Below are positions 6,438 through 12,102 of a DNA stretch of 12,102 bases, piece after piece. The stretch lies in the NCBI GenBank assembly GCA_004555915.1, contig SFJM01000045.1, positions 1-12,102 of the forward strand. Direction: 5' to 3'. Origin of the DNA: Clostridiales bacterium. GTDB lineage: Bacteria > Bacillota > Clostridia > Oscillospirales > Butyricicoccaceae. A model generated the notes under the pieces. The model searched no databases and had not been told where the DNA came from. It was given only the letters and a program-made list of their open reading frames with translations. The position numbers and the translations under genes are program-made. How positions within the stretch are numbered: the first letter of the stretch is position 1; each line of letters starts with the position of its first letter.

Positions 6438-7133
6438 ATGACATTGCATTTTCATGCGGCGGGAGCAAAGCGCAAACAGCTTGCGCACGCGATTGGCGAA
6501 TTAATCGGAGAAAAGCCGGTTTACCAGTTTATGCCGACCTGCGCTTATCAAATCGGCGGATATGTGCTGGACAGGGAAGGAAATCTGCATTGCGATGATG
6601 GCGCAGAGCTTGGCAGTCTGCTCGGCGCGCTGGAAAAACAGGGCTTCAGCGCCGAAAGACCGGAGCAGCAAGATTCAGCCGCGGCAGAACCAGCGAATGG
6701 TCTGGTAATCCGCCTGCCGCGGGACGGCTTTACCGACACCGCGCTGAGCAATCTTCAACGGCTGCTTGCGTCCAAAGGAACGCTGATCCGCAAGGCGCTG
6801 GGTGTCGATGACCTGCCGGTTGAAGTCATGGACACATGCATTTCGTTTCCATGGTTCCATGGCGAGCTGGACGATGCTTCTGTTCAGGCATATATCCACT
6901 TTGTCACAGCACTCGCCGACATGGCGAAGAAACAGAAGCGCGTGAACGCAGGATCCGGTGAGCCGGAAAATGAAAAATACGCGTTCCGCTGCTTTCTCAT
7001 CCGGTTGGGCTTTGTCGGGAGCGAGTACAAGAACGAGCGCAGAATCCTGCTCCGGAATCTTTCTGGAAATTCAGCATTTAAGAAGGATAACCGGACAAAA
7101 CAGCAACAATCGTGTACAACATACACAGCGTAA
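6438..7133 (+). CDS. Phage 'virulence-related' family protein; degenerate amidoligase-like C-terminus
   Basis: A 231-residue protein that I recognise as a family loosely named 'virulence protein' in Clostridia phages; no biochemical role is established to my knowledge. The N-terminal ~70 residues (GEKPVYQFMPTCAYQIGGY) form one domain, then an Ala/Glu/Gln-rich linker (72-86), then a second domain from VIRLPRDGF (90-98) through KALGVDDLPVEV and ISFPWF (135-140) to the end. Residues 178-214 match residues 269-305 of the next gene, the amidoligase, at 23 of 37 positions; similarity extends back through AYIHFVTALADMAK to the ISFPWF strand. In the amidoligase that strand reads IEFRLF, so Glu and Arg are replaced by Ser and Pro here, suggesting lost catalysis. 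ATG 6438 has AGGAGG (6424-6429) 8 nt upstream; the TTG at 6432 is less likely. The final 16 residues (Lys/Gln/Thr rich) look like non-conserved extension. Confidence 0.82.
   Translation: MTLHFHAAGAKRKQLAHAIGELIGEKPVYQFMPTCAYQIGGYVLDREGNLHCDDGAELGSLLGALEKQGFSAERPEQQDSAAAEPANGLVIRLPRDGFTDTALSNLQRLLASKGTLIRKALGVDDLPVEVMDTCISFPWFHGELDDASVQAYIHFVTALADMAKKQKRVNAGSGEPENEKYAFRCFLIRLGFVGSEYKNERRILLRNLSGNSAFKKDNRTKQQQSCTTYTA
7112..7126. repeat. Inverted repeat GTGTA-N5-TACAC at the 3' end of the virulence-related gene
   Basis: A five-base inverted repeat overlaps the last codons of the virulence-related gene and resembles the one at 6323-6337. The 114-bp gap that follows before the amidoligase gene carries no supported gene or terminator, so the two genes are likely cotranscribed. 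Confidence 0.25.
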
Positions 7134-7247
7134 TCTACACATCTTTGGTGCATTTATGATGGTGTTTTCCTTGCTATTATCCGCGAAAAGAGCGAATATA
7201 CACATGCCGAAAAGAAAACGCAAAAAGATATAAAGGAGACATACATC

Positions 7248-8168
7248 ATGAATGAAAAGACCAGAGTACAGATTGAGAACATGAAGAAGCAGACCATCGG
7301 CGTTGAGATCGAATTCAACGGCATGACGCGGGAAAAGGCGGCCGGAGTGGTTGCAAAGCACTTCGGCACAGAGCCTTATTACGCGGCGGCAGAATACGGC
7401 TACATGACCTGGGCCTGCCATGACAACCTCGGCAGAGTGTGGAAAATTCAGCGGGATGTAAGCATTGAAGGACCGGACAGCGAAAAGTGCGAGCTGGTCA
7501 CACCGATTCTTACATATGACGACATAGAGACCCTCCAGCAGATTGCCAGAGAGCTTCGGCACGCAGGGGCAAAGAGCAGCCCTTCCCGCGGATGCGGCGT
7601 GCACATCCACATCGGCAAGGGCGACCACACGCCGCAGAGCCTGCGCAATCTGGTGAATATCATGGCGGCGCATGAACAGCAGATTGCCCGGGCTATCCGC
7701 CTGGACGATTACCGCCAGAGAAGATACTGCCAGATTGTCGACCGGGATTTTCTGAACCGGCTCAACACCAGCAAGCCGAAAACCTTTGAAGCGATGCAGC
7801 GGCTCTGGTACAACGGCATGGATGGCAGCCGCCAGCATTACAATTACAGCCGGTATCACATGCTCAACCTGCACGCGACATGGAGCAAGGGAACGATTGA
7901 ATTCCGTCTTTTCCAGTTCGCAGAGGCGGGCAACGGCAGAAAGGGCGGCATTCATGCCGGCGAATTGAAAGCATACATCCAGCTTTGCCTTGCAATGAGC
8001 GAGCTTGCCAAGGAACTTCGGTACGCAAGCCCAAAGCCGCAGCAGACTGACAACGAAAAGTACGCATTCCGCTGCTGGATGCTCCGGCTTGGCTTCATTG
8101 GTAAGGAATTTGCAACAGCAAGAGAAATCCTGCTGCGGAACATGGAAGGCAATGCGGCATGGCGTTAA
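7248..8168 (+). CDS. ATP-dependent amidoligase (amidoligase_2 family, glutamine-synthetase-like fold)
   Basis: A 306-residue enzyme predicted to form an amide or peptide bond using ATP. The superfamily motifs appear in order: IGVEIEFNG (17-25, metal/ATP-binding acidic strand E20/E22), KIQRDVSI (66-73), CELVTPIL (81-88), GCGVHIHIG (115-123), RYHMLNLHA (202-210) and GTIEFRLFQF (215-224, E218/R220). All expected catalytic residues seem intact. Residues ~240-306 form a C-terminal helical region shared with the preceding protein (NEKYAFRC...RLGF.G.E...R.ILLRN). ATG 7248 has AAAGGAG (7232-7238) 9 nt upstream. Family members are encoded beside gamma-glutamylcyclotransferase-like genes in phages and mobile elements and were proposed, by Iyer and Aravind's genome-context work, to modify cell-wall peptides or proteins. 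Substrate is unknown. The flanking paralogue-like protein and the following GGCT gene make a coherent three-gene unit. Confidence 0.92.
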   Translation: MNEKTRVQIENMKKQTIGVEIEFNGMTREKAAGVVAKHFGTEPYYAAAEYGYMTWACHDNLGRVWKIQRDVSIEGPDSEKCELVTPILTYDDIETLQQIARELRHAGAKSSPSRGCGVHIHIGKGDHTPQSLRNLVNIMAAHEQQIARAIRLDDYRQRRYCQIVDRDFLNRLNTSKPKTFEAMQRLWYNGMDGSRQHYNYSRYHMLNLHATWSKGTIEFRLFQFAEAGNGRKGGIHAGELKAYIQLCLAMSELAKELRYASPKPQQTDNEKYAFRCWMLRLGFIGKEFATAREILLRNMEGNAAWR

Positions 8169-8203
8169 GCCTGCCGCACAACCGGAAAGGAGAAGAACAC
8201 GAT

Positions 8204-8689
8204 ATGAAATATTACTTAGCTTATGGAAGCAACCTGTCAGTCAGGCAGATGCTGCACCGGTGCCCGGATGCGGTCTATGTGGGCACAGCGGAAATTCCGG
8301 ACTATCGGCTGTTGTTCAAAGGCAGCAAGACCGGAAATTACCTGACAATTGAACCAAAGCCAGGATGCAGGGTTCCGGCTGTGGTGTGGAAAATCAGCGA
8401 CAGCGATGAACGGTGTCTGGATGTTTATGAGGGATACCCGCGCTTTTATTACAAAGCCATGATGCAGGTCGCAGTTTATTCTCTGCTCGACGGAAGGGAA
8501 AACGGCACAGTTGAAGCACTGGTTTACATCATGCACGAAGACCGCGAACCGGGCTGTCCAACCGGGCATTACTTTGATGTTTGTCTGGAAGGATATCAGC
8601 GGTTCGGATTTGATCCGGCATACCTCGGGCGGGCGCTGGCAGACAGCATCGGACGGAAAGCTGCAAAGCGGTTTCTGGAGCAAAGTTGA
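8204..8689 (+). CDS. Gamma-glutamylcyclotransferase (GGCT/AIG2)-like protein
   Basis: A 161-residue protein of the GGCT-like fold. The substrate-binding motif LAYGSNL (5-11) is at the N-terminus, and E76 in CLDVYEGYPRFYYK (71-84) aligns with the catalytic acid of known cyclotransferases. Such enzymes release 5-oxoproline from gamma-glutamyl amines or peptides. Placed after an amidoligase, it could remove or recycle gamma-glutamyl bonds that the amidoligase makes; this pairing is an inference from gene order and the published amidoligase context. The ATG at 8204 is used rather than the in-frame ATG at 8159, which lies inside the amidoligase gene, because AAGGAG (8187-8192) lies 11 nt upstream of 8204 and the protein then begins right before the YGSN motif. 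A terminator follows, so this is probably the last gene of the cargo transcript. Confidence 0.92.
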   Translation: MKYYLAYGSNLSVRQMLHRCPDAVYVGTAEIPDYRLLFKGSKTGNYLTIEPKPGCRVPAVVWKISDSDERCLDVYEGYPRFYYKAMMQVAVYSLLDGRENGTVEALVYIMHEDREPGCPTGHYFDVCLEGYQRFGFDPAYLGRALADSIGRKAAKRFLEQS

Positions 8690-8753
8690 GAGAAAGTCGC
8701 AAAATATATGCGCAGGCAGCTCTCTGGGGCTGTTTGCCGTTCATACAGAGTAC

Positions 8754-8783
8754 AGGCTTGCCGCTGGGCAGGCCTTTCTTTTT
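8754..8783 (+). terminator. Rho-independent terminator after the GGCT gene
   Basis: GGCTTGCC (8755-8762) pairs with GGCAGGCC (8767-8774) through eight base pairs (one G-U) and a GCTG loop; A8754-T8775 extends the stem. TTTCTTTTT (8775-8783) follows. This closes the cargo transcript on the + strand. Confidence 0.85.
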
Positions 8784-8791
8784 GCCCATTC

Positions 8792-8824
8792 ACGCAGGAT
8801 GAACCATCGTTTGTCCTGCGTTTT
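8792..8824 (+). terminator. Second hairpin, weak terminator or leader structure
   Basis: ACGCAGGA (8792-8799) pairs perfectly with TCCTGCGT (8814-8821) around a 14-nt loop, and only four T follow (8821-8824). The large loop and short T-run make it a poor terminator. It could be a back-up to the preceding one, or an operator or mRNA leader for the lipoprotein gene starting 42 nt later. No convincing promoter was found between the hairpins and that gene. Confidence 0.4.
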
Positions 8825-8865
8825 ACATAGATCAGCATTCATTTTGTAGGAGAAAGGACATTCAA

Positions 8866-9066
8866 ATGAAACAACACAGCAAACACATCTCTGTCATCGC
8901 AAGACTTACCGTTGCATTTGTCGCAGCACTTGTTATCGTCACGGCACTGACCGGATGCACGCAGGCCGAAAGCTCGTCTGATGTGGCAAAGCAGCAATCC
9001 GTACAGGACACACTGTCACGGAATCAGGCGACGAATATTGCAATGGAATTGCAGTATTTGGAGTAA
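8866..9066 (+). CDS. Small predicted lipoprotein, function unknown
   Basis: A 66-residue protein with a basic start (MKQHSKHISVIAR), one hydrophobic segment (14-28) and a lipobox ALTGC with C31 as the expected lipidation site. That leaves a mature peptide of only 36 residues, polar and rich in Ser and Gln. It should be exported, cleaved by signal peptidase II and anchored to the outer face of the cytoplasmic membrane. AAAGGA (8853-8858) lies 7 nt before the ATG. It stands alone between two terminator-like hairpins and the terminase genes. Phage-encoded lipoproteins such as the TP-J34 Ltp protein block superinfecting phages, so an exclusion role is possible, but this protein is shorter and I see no sequence link. 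Confidence 0.75.
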   Translation: MKQHSKHISVIARLTVAFVAALVIVTALTGCTQAESSSDVAKQQSVQDTLSRNQATNIAMELQYLE

Positions 9067-9110
9067 ACGCGCACGTTTTTGAACTGTTCGGGGAAAGGAG
9101 GGCGCTGAGC

Positions 9111-9584
9111 ATGGCAACCAGAGGAAGAAAACCGACACCGACTGCAATTAAGCTGTTGGAGGGCAACCCGGGCAAGCGTCCGTTAAATGCCAACGAGCCA
9201 AAACCGGAGAAAAAAGCGCCCTCCTGTCCCAAATGGCTGGAGCCGGAAGCCAAGAAGGAATGGCGGCGGCTGGCGAAGCAGATGGAACAGATCGGCATCC
9301 TGACACAGGTAGACATGGCGGCATTCGCCGGCTACTGTCAGGCGTATGCGCGGTGGAAGGAAGCGGAGGAATTCATCACCCAGCATGGCACGATTGTCAG
9401 AACACCGTCCGGTTACTGGCAGCAGGTACCGCAGGTATCCATTGCACAGACGTATCTGAAAATTATGAACCGGTTTGCCGAGCAGTTTGGACTGACACCG
9501 GCATCCAGAAGCCGGATCATTGCCGCAGACAACAGCACGGATACACAGGACGAAATGGAAGCATTGTTGGAGGGAAGCAGCTGA
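9111..9584 (+). CDS. Terminase small subunit, P27 family
   Basis: A 157-residue DNA-recognition subunit of the packaging motor. Family signatures: RGRKPTPTAIKLLEGNPGKR (4-23), CPKWLEPEAKKEW (39-51), LTQVDMAAFAGYCQAYARW (64-82), and the C-terminal FGLTPASRSRI (126-136). Length is normal for the family. AAGGAGGG (9095-9102) lies 8 nt before the ATG. The stop is separated by a single base from the start of the large subunit, so the two are coupled. It would bind the cos (or pac) site and load the large subunit. It lies nearly 5 kb from the candidate cos after the HNH gene. Confidence 0.95.
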   Translation: MATRGRKPTPTAIKLLEGNPGKRPLNANEPKPEKKAPSCPKWLEPEAKKEWRRLAKQMEQIGILTQVDMAAFAGYCQAYARWKEAEEFITQHGTIVRTPSGYWQQVPQVSIAQTYLKIMNRFAEQFGLTPASRSRIIAADNSTDTQDEMEALLEGSS

Positions 9585-9585
9585 T

Positions 9586-11214
9586 ATGGCGGAAGCAAGA
9601 CCAAAGGATTACCCGAAGCTCAAACATTACACACCGACCCGGTTCATGCTGCCGACCTCGCACTACGACAGAGCAAAAGCGGATCGCGCCGTGAAGTTTA
9701 TCGAAAACCTCCGGCATACCAAGGGAAAATGGGCGGGTACACGTTTCTGGCTTCTGCCGTGGCAGGAACAGCTGATCCGGGATATTTTCGGCGTGGTGAA
9801 ACCGGACGGAAACCGCCAGTTCCGTACCGCCTTTGTCGAGATACCGAAGAAAAACGGCAAAAGCGAGTTAGCAGCCGCAGTTGCGCTGTATCTGCTGTAT
9901 GCGGACAACGAACCCAGTGCAGAGGTATACGGTGCGGCGGCAGACCGCCAGCAGGCATCCATTGTCTTTGATGTGGCAAACCAGATGGTGCAGATGACGC
10001 CTGCGCTCATGAAGCGAAGCAAAATTATGGGCGCTACCAAGCGCATTGTCAATTACAGCAATGCAGGATTCTATCAGGTGCTTTCCGCAGAGGTCGGCAC
10101 GAAGCACGGGTTAAATGTGTCCGGGTTGGTTTTTGACGAACTGCACGCACAGCCTACACCGCATCTTTATAATGTCCTGACCAAGGGCTCCGGTGACGCG
10201 CGGGAACAGCCGTTGTTTTTCCTGATTACCACTGCCGGTACGGATCGAAACAGCATTTGCTATGCGATACATACCAAGGCAAAGGACATTCTGGAAAACC
10301 GCAGGGTGGATGCGTCGTTCTATCCTGTGATTTATGGAATTGAGGATGACGATGACTGGTCGGAAGAAGAAAACTGGAAAAAGGCAAATCCATCGCTGGG
10401 ATACACGATTCCGCTTGACCGCGTCAGGGACGCTTACCGGGAAGCATCACAGAACCCGGCGGAGGAGAATGTGTTCCGACAGCTCCGTCTGTGCCAGTGG
10501 GTGAACAGTACAGTGCGCTGGATACCGGATCATATTTATGAGCAGGGCAACCGTCCGATTGATCTGGAGAGCTTGAAAGGGCGCGACTGCTATGGCGGGC
10601 TGGATCTCTCCAGCTCCGGTGATATCACTGCGTTTGTCCTGATGTTCCCGCCGCGCACGGAAACCGAACCGTATTATATGCTTCCTTTTTTCTGGGTACC
10701 GGAGGATACAATCCCACAGCGGGTGAAACGGGCATCTGTTCCATATGATGTCTGGGTCAGGCAGGGGTATCTGATGTCAACCGAGGGCAATGTCATTCAT
10801 TATGGATTCATTGAAAAGGTGATCGAACAGCTCGGCGAGTTGTACCACATCCGGGAAATCGCATTTGACCGCTGGGGTGCGGTGCAGATGGTGCAGAATC
10901 TGGAAGGTGCCGGTTTTACCGTAGTTCCAATCGGACAGGGCTACAGGGATATGAGCCCGCCGACAAAAGCCTTTTATGAACTGCTGATGAAGGGAGAAAT
11001 CATCCACGGCGGCAATCCGGTGATGCGCTGGATGGCAGGAAATGTGGTGGTGGAAACCGATCCGGCGGGCAACATCAAGCCCACAAAAGCAAAATCAACG
11101 GAGAAAATTGACGGCATTGTTGCGGCGATCATGGCGCTCGACCGCTGTATCCGGAATGCCGGACAGCAGGGAAGTGTTTATGATGACCCGGAGCGGGGAC
11201 TGCTGGTATTTTGA
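9586..11214 (+). CDS. Terminase large subunit (ATPase/nuclease)
   Basis: A 542-residue packaging motor. N-terminal ATPase: Walker A-like EIPKKNGKSE (85-94, K92), Walker B GLVFDELHA (180-188, D184/E185), and coupling motif LITTAGTD (213-220). C-terminal RNase H-like nuclease: candidate metal ligands are D340 in GGLDLSSSGD, D428 in IAFDRWG and D509 in KIDGIVAA. It translocates DNA into the prohead and cuts concatemers. ATG 9586 follows the small-subunit TGA by one base, with GAGGG (9570-9574) 11 nt upstream; the in-frame upstream ATG at 9520 lies inside the small-subunit gene and has no supporting site. All motifs appear intact. The portal gene follows after 15 nt. Confidence 0.96.
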   Translation: MAEARPKDYPKLKHYTPTRFMLPTSHYDRAKADRAVKFIENLRHTKGKWAGTRFWLLPWQEQLIRDIFGVVKPDGNRQFRTAFVEIPKKNGKSELAAAVALYLLYADNEPSAEVYGAAADRQQASIVFDVANQMVQMTPALMKRSKIMGATKRIVNYSNAGFYQVLSAEVGTKHGLNVSGLVFDELHAQPTPHLYNVLTKGSGDAREQPLFFLITTAGTDRNSICYAIHTKAKDILENRRVDASFYPVIYGIEDDDDWSEEENWKKANPSLGYTIPLDRVRDAYREASQNPAEENVFRQLRLCQWVNSTVRWIPDHIYEQGNRPIDLESLKGRDCYGGLDLSSSGDITAFVLMFPPRTETEPYYMLPFFWVPEDTIPQRVKRASVPYDVWVRQGYLMSTEGNVIHYGFIEKVIEQLGELYHIREIAFDRWGAVQMVQNLEGAGFTVVPIGQGYRDMSPPTKAFYELLMKGEIIHGGNPVMRWMAGNVVVETDPAGNIKPTKAKSTEKIDGIVAAIMALDRCIRNAGQQGSVYDDPERGLLVF

Positions 11215-11229
11215 CAGAGGAGGAACACA

Positions 11230-12003
11230 ATGGGGTTTTTGAAATGGCTCGGATTGGGCAGGCCAAGAGATGCGCCGCCGGTACAGGACAATGTACGGGA
11301 TTCTTCCGGCACATTCCTGTTTGGCACGGCAAACAGCGGAGAGCGTGTGGATGAGAAATCCGCTTTGCAGATTTCCACGGTGTACGCCTGTGTCCGTTTG
11401 CTGGCAGAGACCATTGCCAGCCTGCCATTGCATCTGTACCGCTATGTCGATGACGGAAAGGAAAAAGCAACCGACCATCCGCTCTATAAACTGTTGTACC
11501 GGCAGAGCAACCCGGAAATGACCAGCTTTGTCTTTCGGGAAACCATGATGACGCACTTGCTGTTGTGGGGCAATGCGTATGCACAGATTATCCGGGACGG
11601 GCGGAACAACACTCTCGGACTGTATCCGTTGTTACCGGAGAATGTAGAGGTCGACCGGAATGAAAACGGCGAGCTGTACTATATCTATCACGCCTATACG
11701 GACGATGTGCCGGGTGAGCGGGACAAAGATATCTATTTCCGGCGGGATGAAATCTTTCACATTCCCGGCCTTGGGTTCAATGGTCTGGTCGGCTTCAGCC
11801 CGATTGCGATGATGAAAAACAGCCTGGGCACAACACTTGCGGTGGAGAAGTATGGAGCGTCATTTTTCAAAAACGGCGCACAACCCTCCGGCGTGCTGGA
11901 GCATCCGGGTGTATTAAAAGATCCGGCAAAAATTCGGGAGAACTGGTCTGCCGTCTACGGCGGCGCAAACAATGCGCACCGGGTTGCCGTGCTCGAGGAG
12001 GGG
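11230..12003 (+). CDS. HK97-family portal protein, 5' exon (gene split by group II intron)
   Basis: The 258 residues here are the N-terminal part of a phage portal, the dodecameric ring at the head vertex through which terminase packs DNA. Recognisable segments: MGFLKWLGLG at the start, ALQISTVYACVRLLAETIASLPLHLY (45-70), HPLYKLLYRQSNPEMTSFVFRE (83-104), LLLWGNAYAQIIRD (110-123), LYPLLPENVEV (131-141), IFHIPGLGFNGLVGFSPI (175-192) and HRVAVLEEG (250-258). Full-length relatives have roughly 400 residues and continue after LEEG with a sequence like M-K-F plus the remaining third. Here the reading frame instead gives seven unrelated residues and a stop at 12025-12027. The break falls exactly after codon GGG (12001-12003), where a group II intron begins. 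AGGAGG (11218-11223) lies 6 nt before the ATG. I therefore call exon 1 of a spliced gene, not a truncated pseudogene; exon 2 is outside the window. Confidence 0.9.
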
Positions 12004-12102
12004 GTGCGCCCAGAGGGGCGTCATTGATAGTAGAGTTTGGTACTACCACCCACAATCATGGGTGAGTTGACCTGTCTTACCGCAAGGTGAAAGCCAATAC
12101 GG
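12004..12102 (+). mobile_element. Group II intron, 5' end (Ll.LtrB-like, IIA/ML type), cut by window edge
   Basis: From 12004 the sequence starts GTGCGCCCAGA, identical to the first 11 nt of the lactococcal Ll.LtrB intron, and continues with the same domain I layout. Hairpin AGTA-gagtttgg-TACT (12029-12044) corresponds to its AGUA-guuuaagg-UACU. Next come CACCCA-caatca-TGGGTG (12047-12064) and ACC-GCAA-GGT, a GNRA-capped stem (12085-12094 region), and then the GAAAGC-ATACGG segment at the window end, matching GAAAGCUGAUACGG. These elements self-splice from RNA and move by retrohoming using an intron-encoded reverse transcriptase/maturase, which would lie in domain IV further downstream. The intron has the same orientation as the portal gene, as needed for splicing. 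Intactness of the rest is unknown. Confidence 0.93.

Noticed and set aside
7156..7233. Small 25-codon ORF between the virulence-related and amidoligase genes
   Set aside because: No convincing ribosome binding site and low-complexity basic C-terminus; not similar to any small phage protein I recognise.
7071..7955. Long minus-strand ORF (294 codons), and similar minus-strand ORFs at 1415-2194 and 5020-5763
   Set aside because: Each lies opposite a well-supported + strand gene, has no family motifs and is the usual antisense shadow.
9520..9585. Longer TerL starting inside the small-subunit gene
   Set aside because: No ribosome binding site or family similarity; ATG 9586 directly follows the TerS stop.
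11230..12027. Portal annotated as a complete short protein or as a frameshifted pseudogene
   Set aside because: The homology break is exactly at a codon boundary and at the first base of a group II intron; the last seven codons are intron sequence.

Overview
The window is part of a tailed-phage genome (prophage or phage contig) from a low-to-mid GC Gram-positive host, most likely a gut Clostridia member (Oscillospiraceae/Ruminococcaceae-like). I base this on strong AGGAGG-type ribosome binding sites, the composition, and a phage gene set typical of such genomes: MazF-like protein, primase-helicase, HNH, ParB-methylase, 'virulence-related' protein, amidoligase, GGCT, TerS/TerL and HK97 portal. 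The host name is an inference. Every gene I can support is on the + strand.

Layout. (1) 1-3193, end of the replication module: the tail of an unknown gene, a strong terminator, a MazF/PemK-like protein, and a large primase-polymerase/SF3 helicase that overlaps it by 4 nt. (2) 3161-3929: five tandem ~153-bp direct repeats that begin inside the last codons of the primase gene. They contain an AT-rich stretch, a palindrome and helically phased GCTAC boxes, and are a candidate replication-control region. (3) 3949-4425: an HNH endonuclease followed by a GC-rich segment that looks like a cos packaging site. (4) 4710-8689: a cargo block with a zinc-finger protein, a ParB-domain beta-class DNA methyltransferase, a 'virulence-related' protein, an ATP-dependent amidoligase and a gamma-glutamylcyclotransferase-like enzyme, closed by a terminator. 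(5) 8866-9066: a tiny lipoprotein. (6) 9111 to the end: the start of the packaging/head module with TerS (P27 family), TerL and an HK97-type portal.

Most striking points. The portal gene does not simply end at its apparent stop. After codon 258 the sequence switches, exactly at a codon boundary, to the 5' end of a bacterial group II intron (Ll.LtrB-like, IIA/ML type) that runs out of the window, so the essential portal gene is split by a self-splicing retroelement. The 'virulence-related' protein and the neighbouring amidoligase share a clearly homologous C-terminal region, which suggests that the former is a catalytically degenerate partner of the latter. Together with the GGCT-like enzyme they form a three-gene candidate amide/peptide-modification system. 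The repeat array next to a P4-type primase recalls the long direct repeats of the phage P4 crr region.

How the parts work together: primase-helicase (perhaps with the repeat array) drives genome replication; the methylase probably protects phage DNA; HNH, the candidate cos, TerS, TerL and portal form the packaging machine; the amidoligase block and lipoprotein look like accessory genes acting on host or virion.
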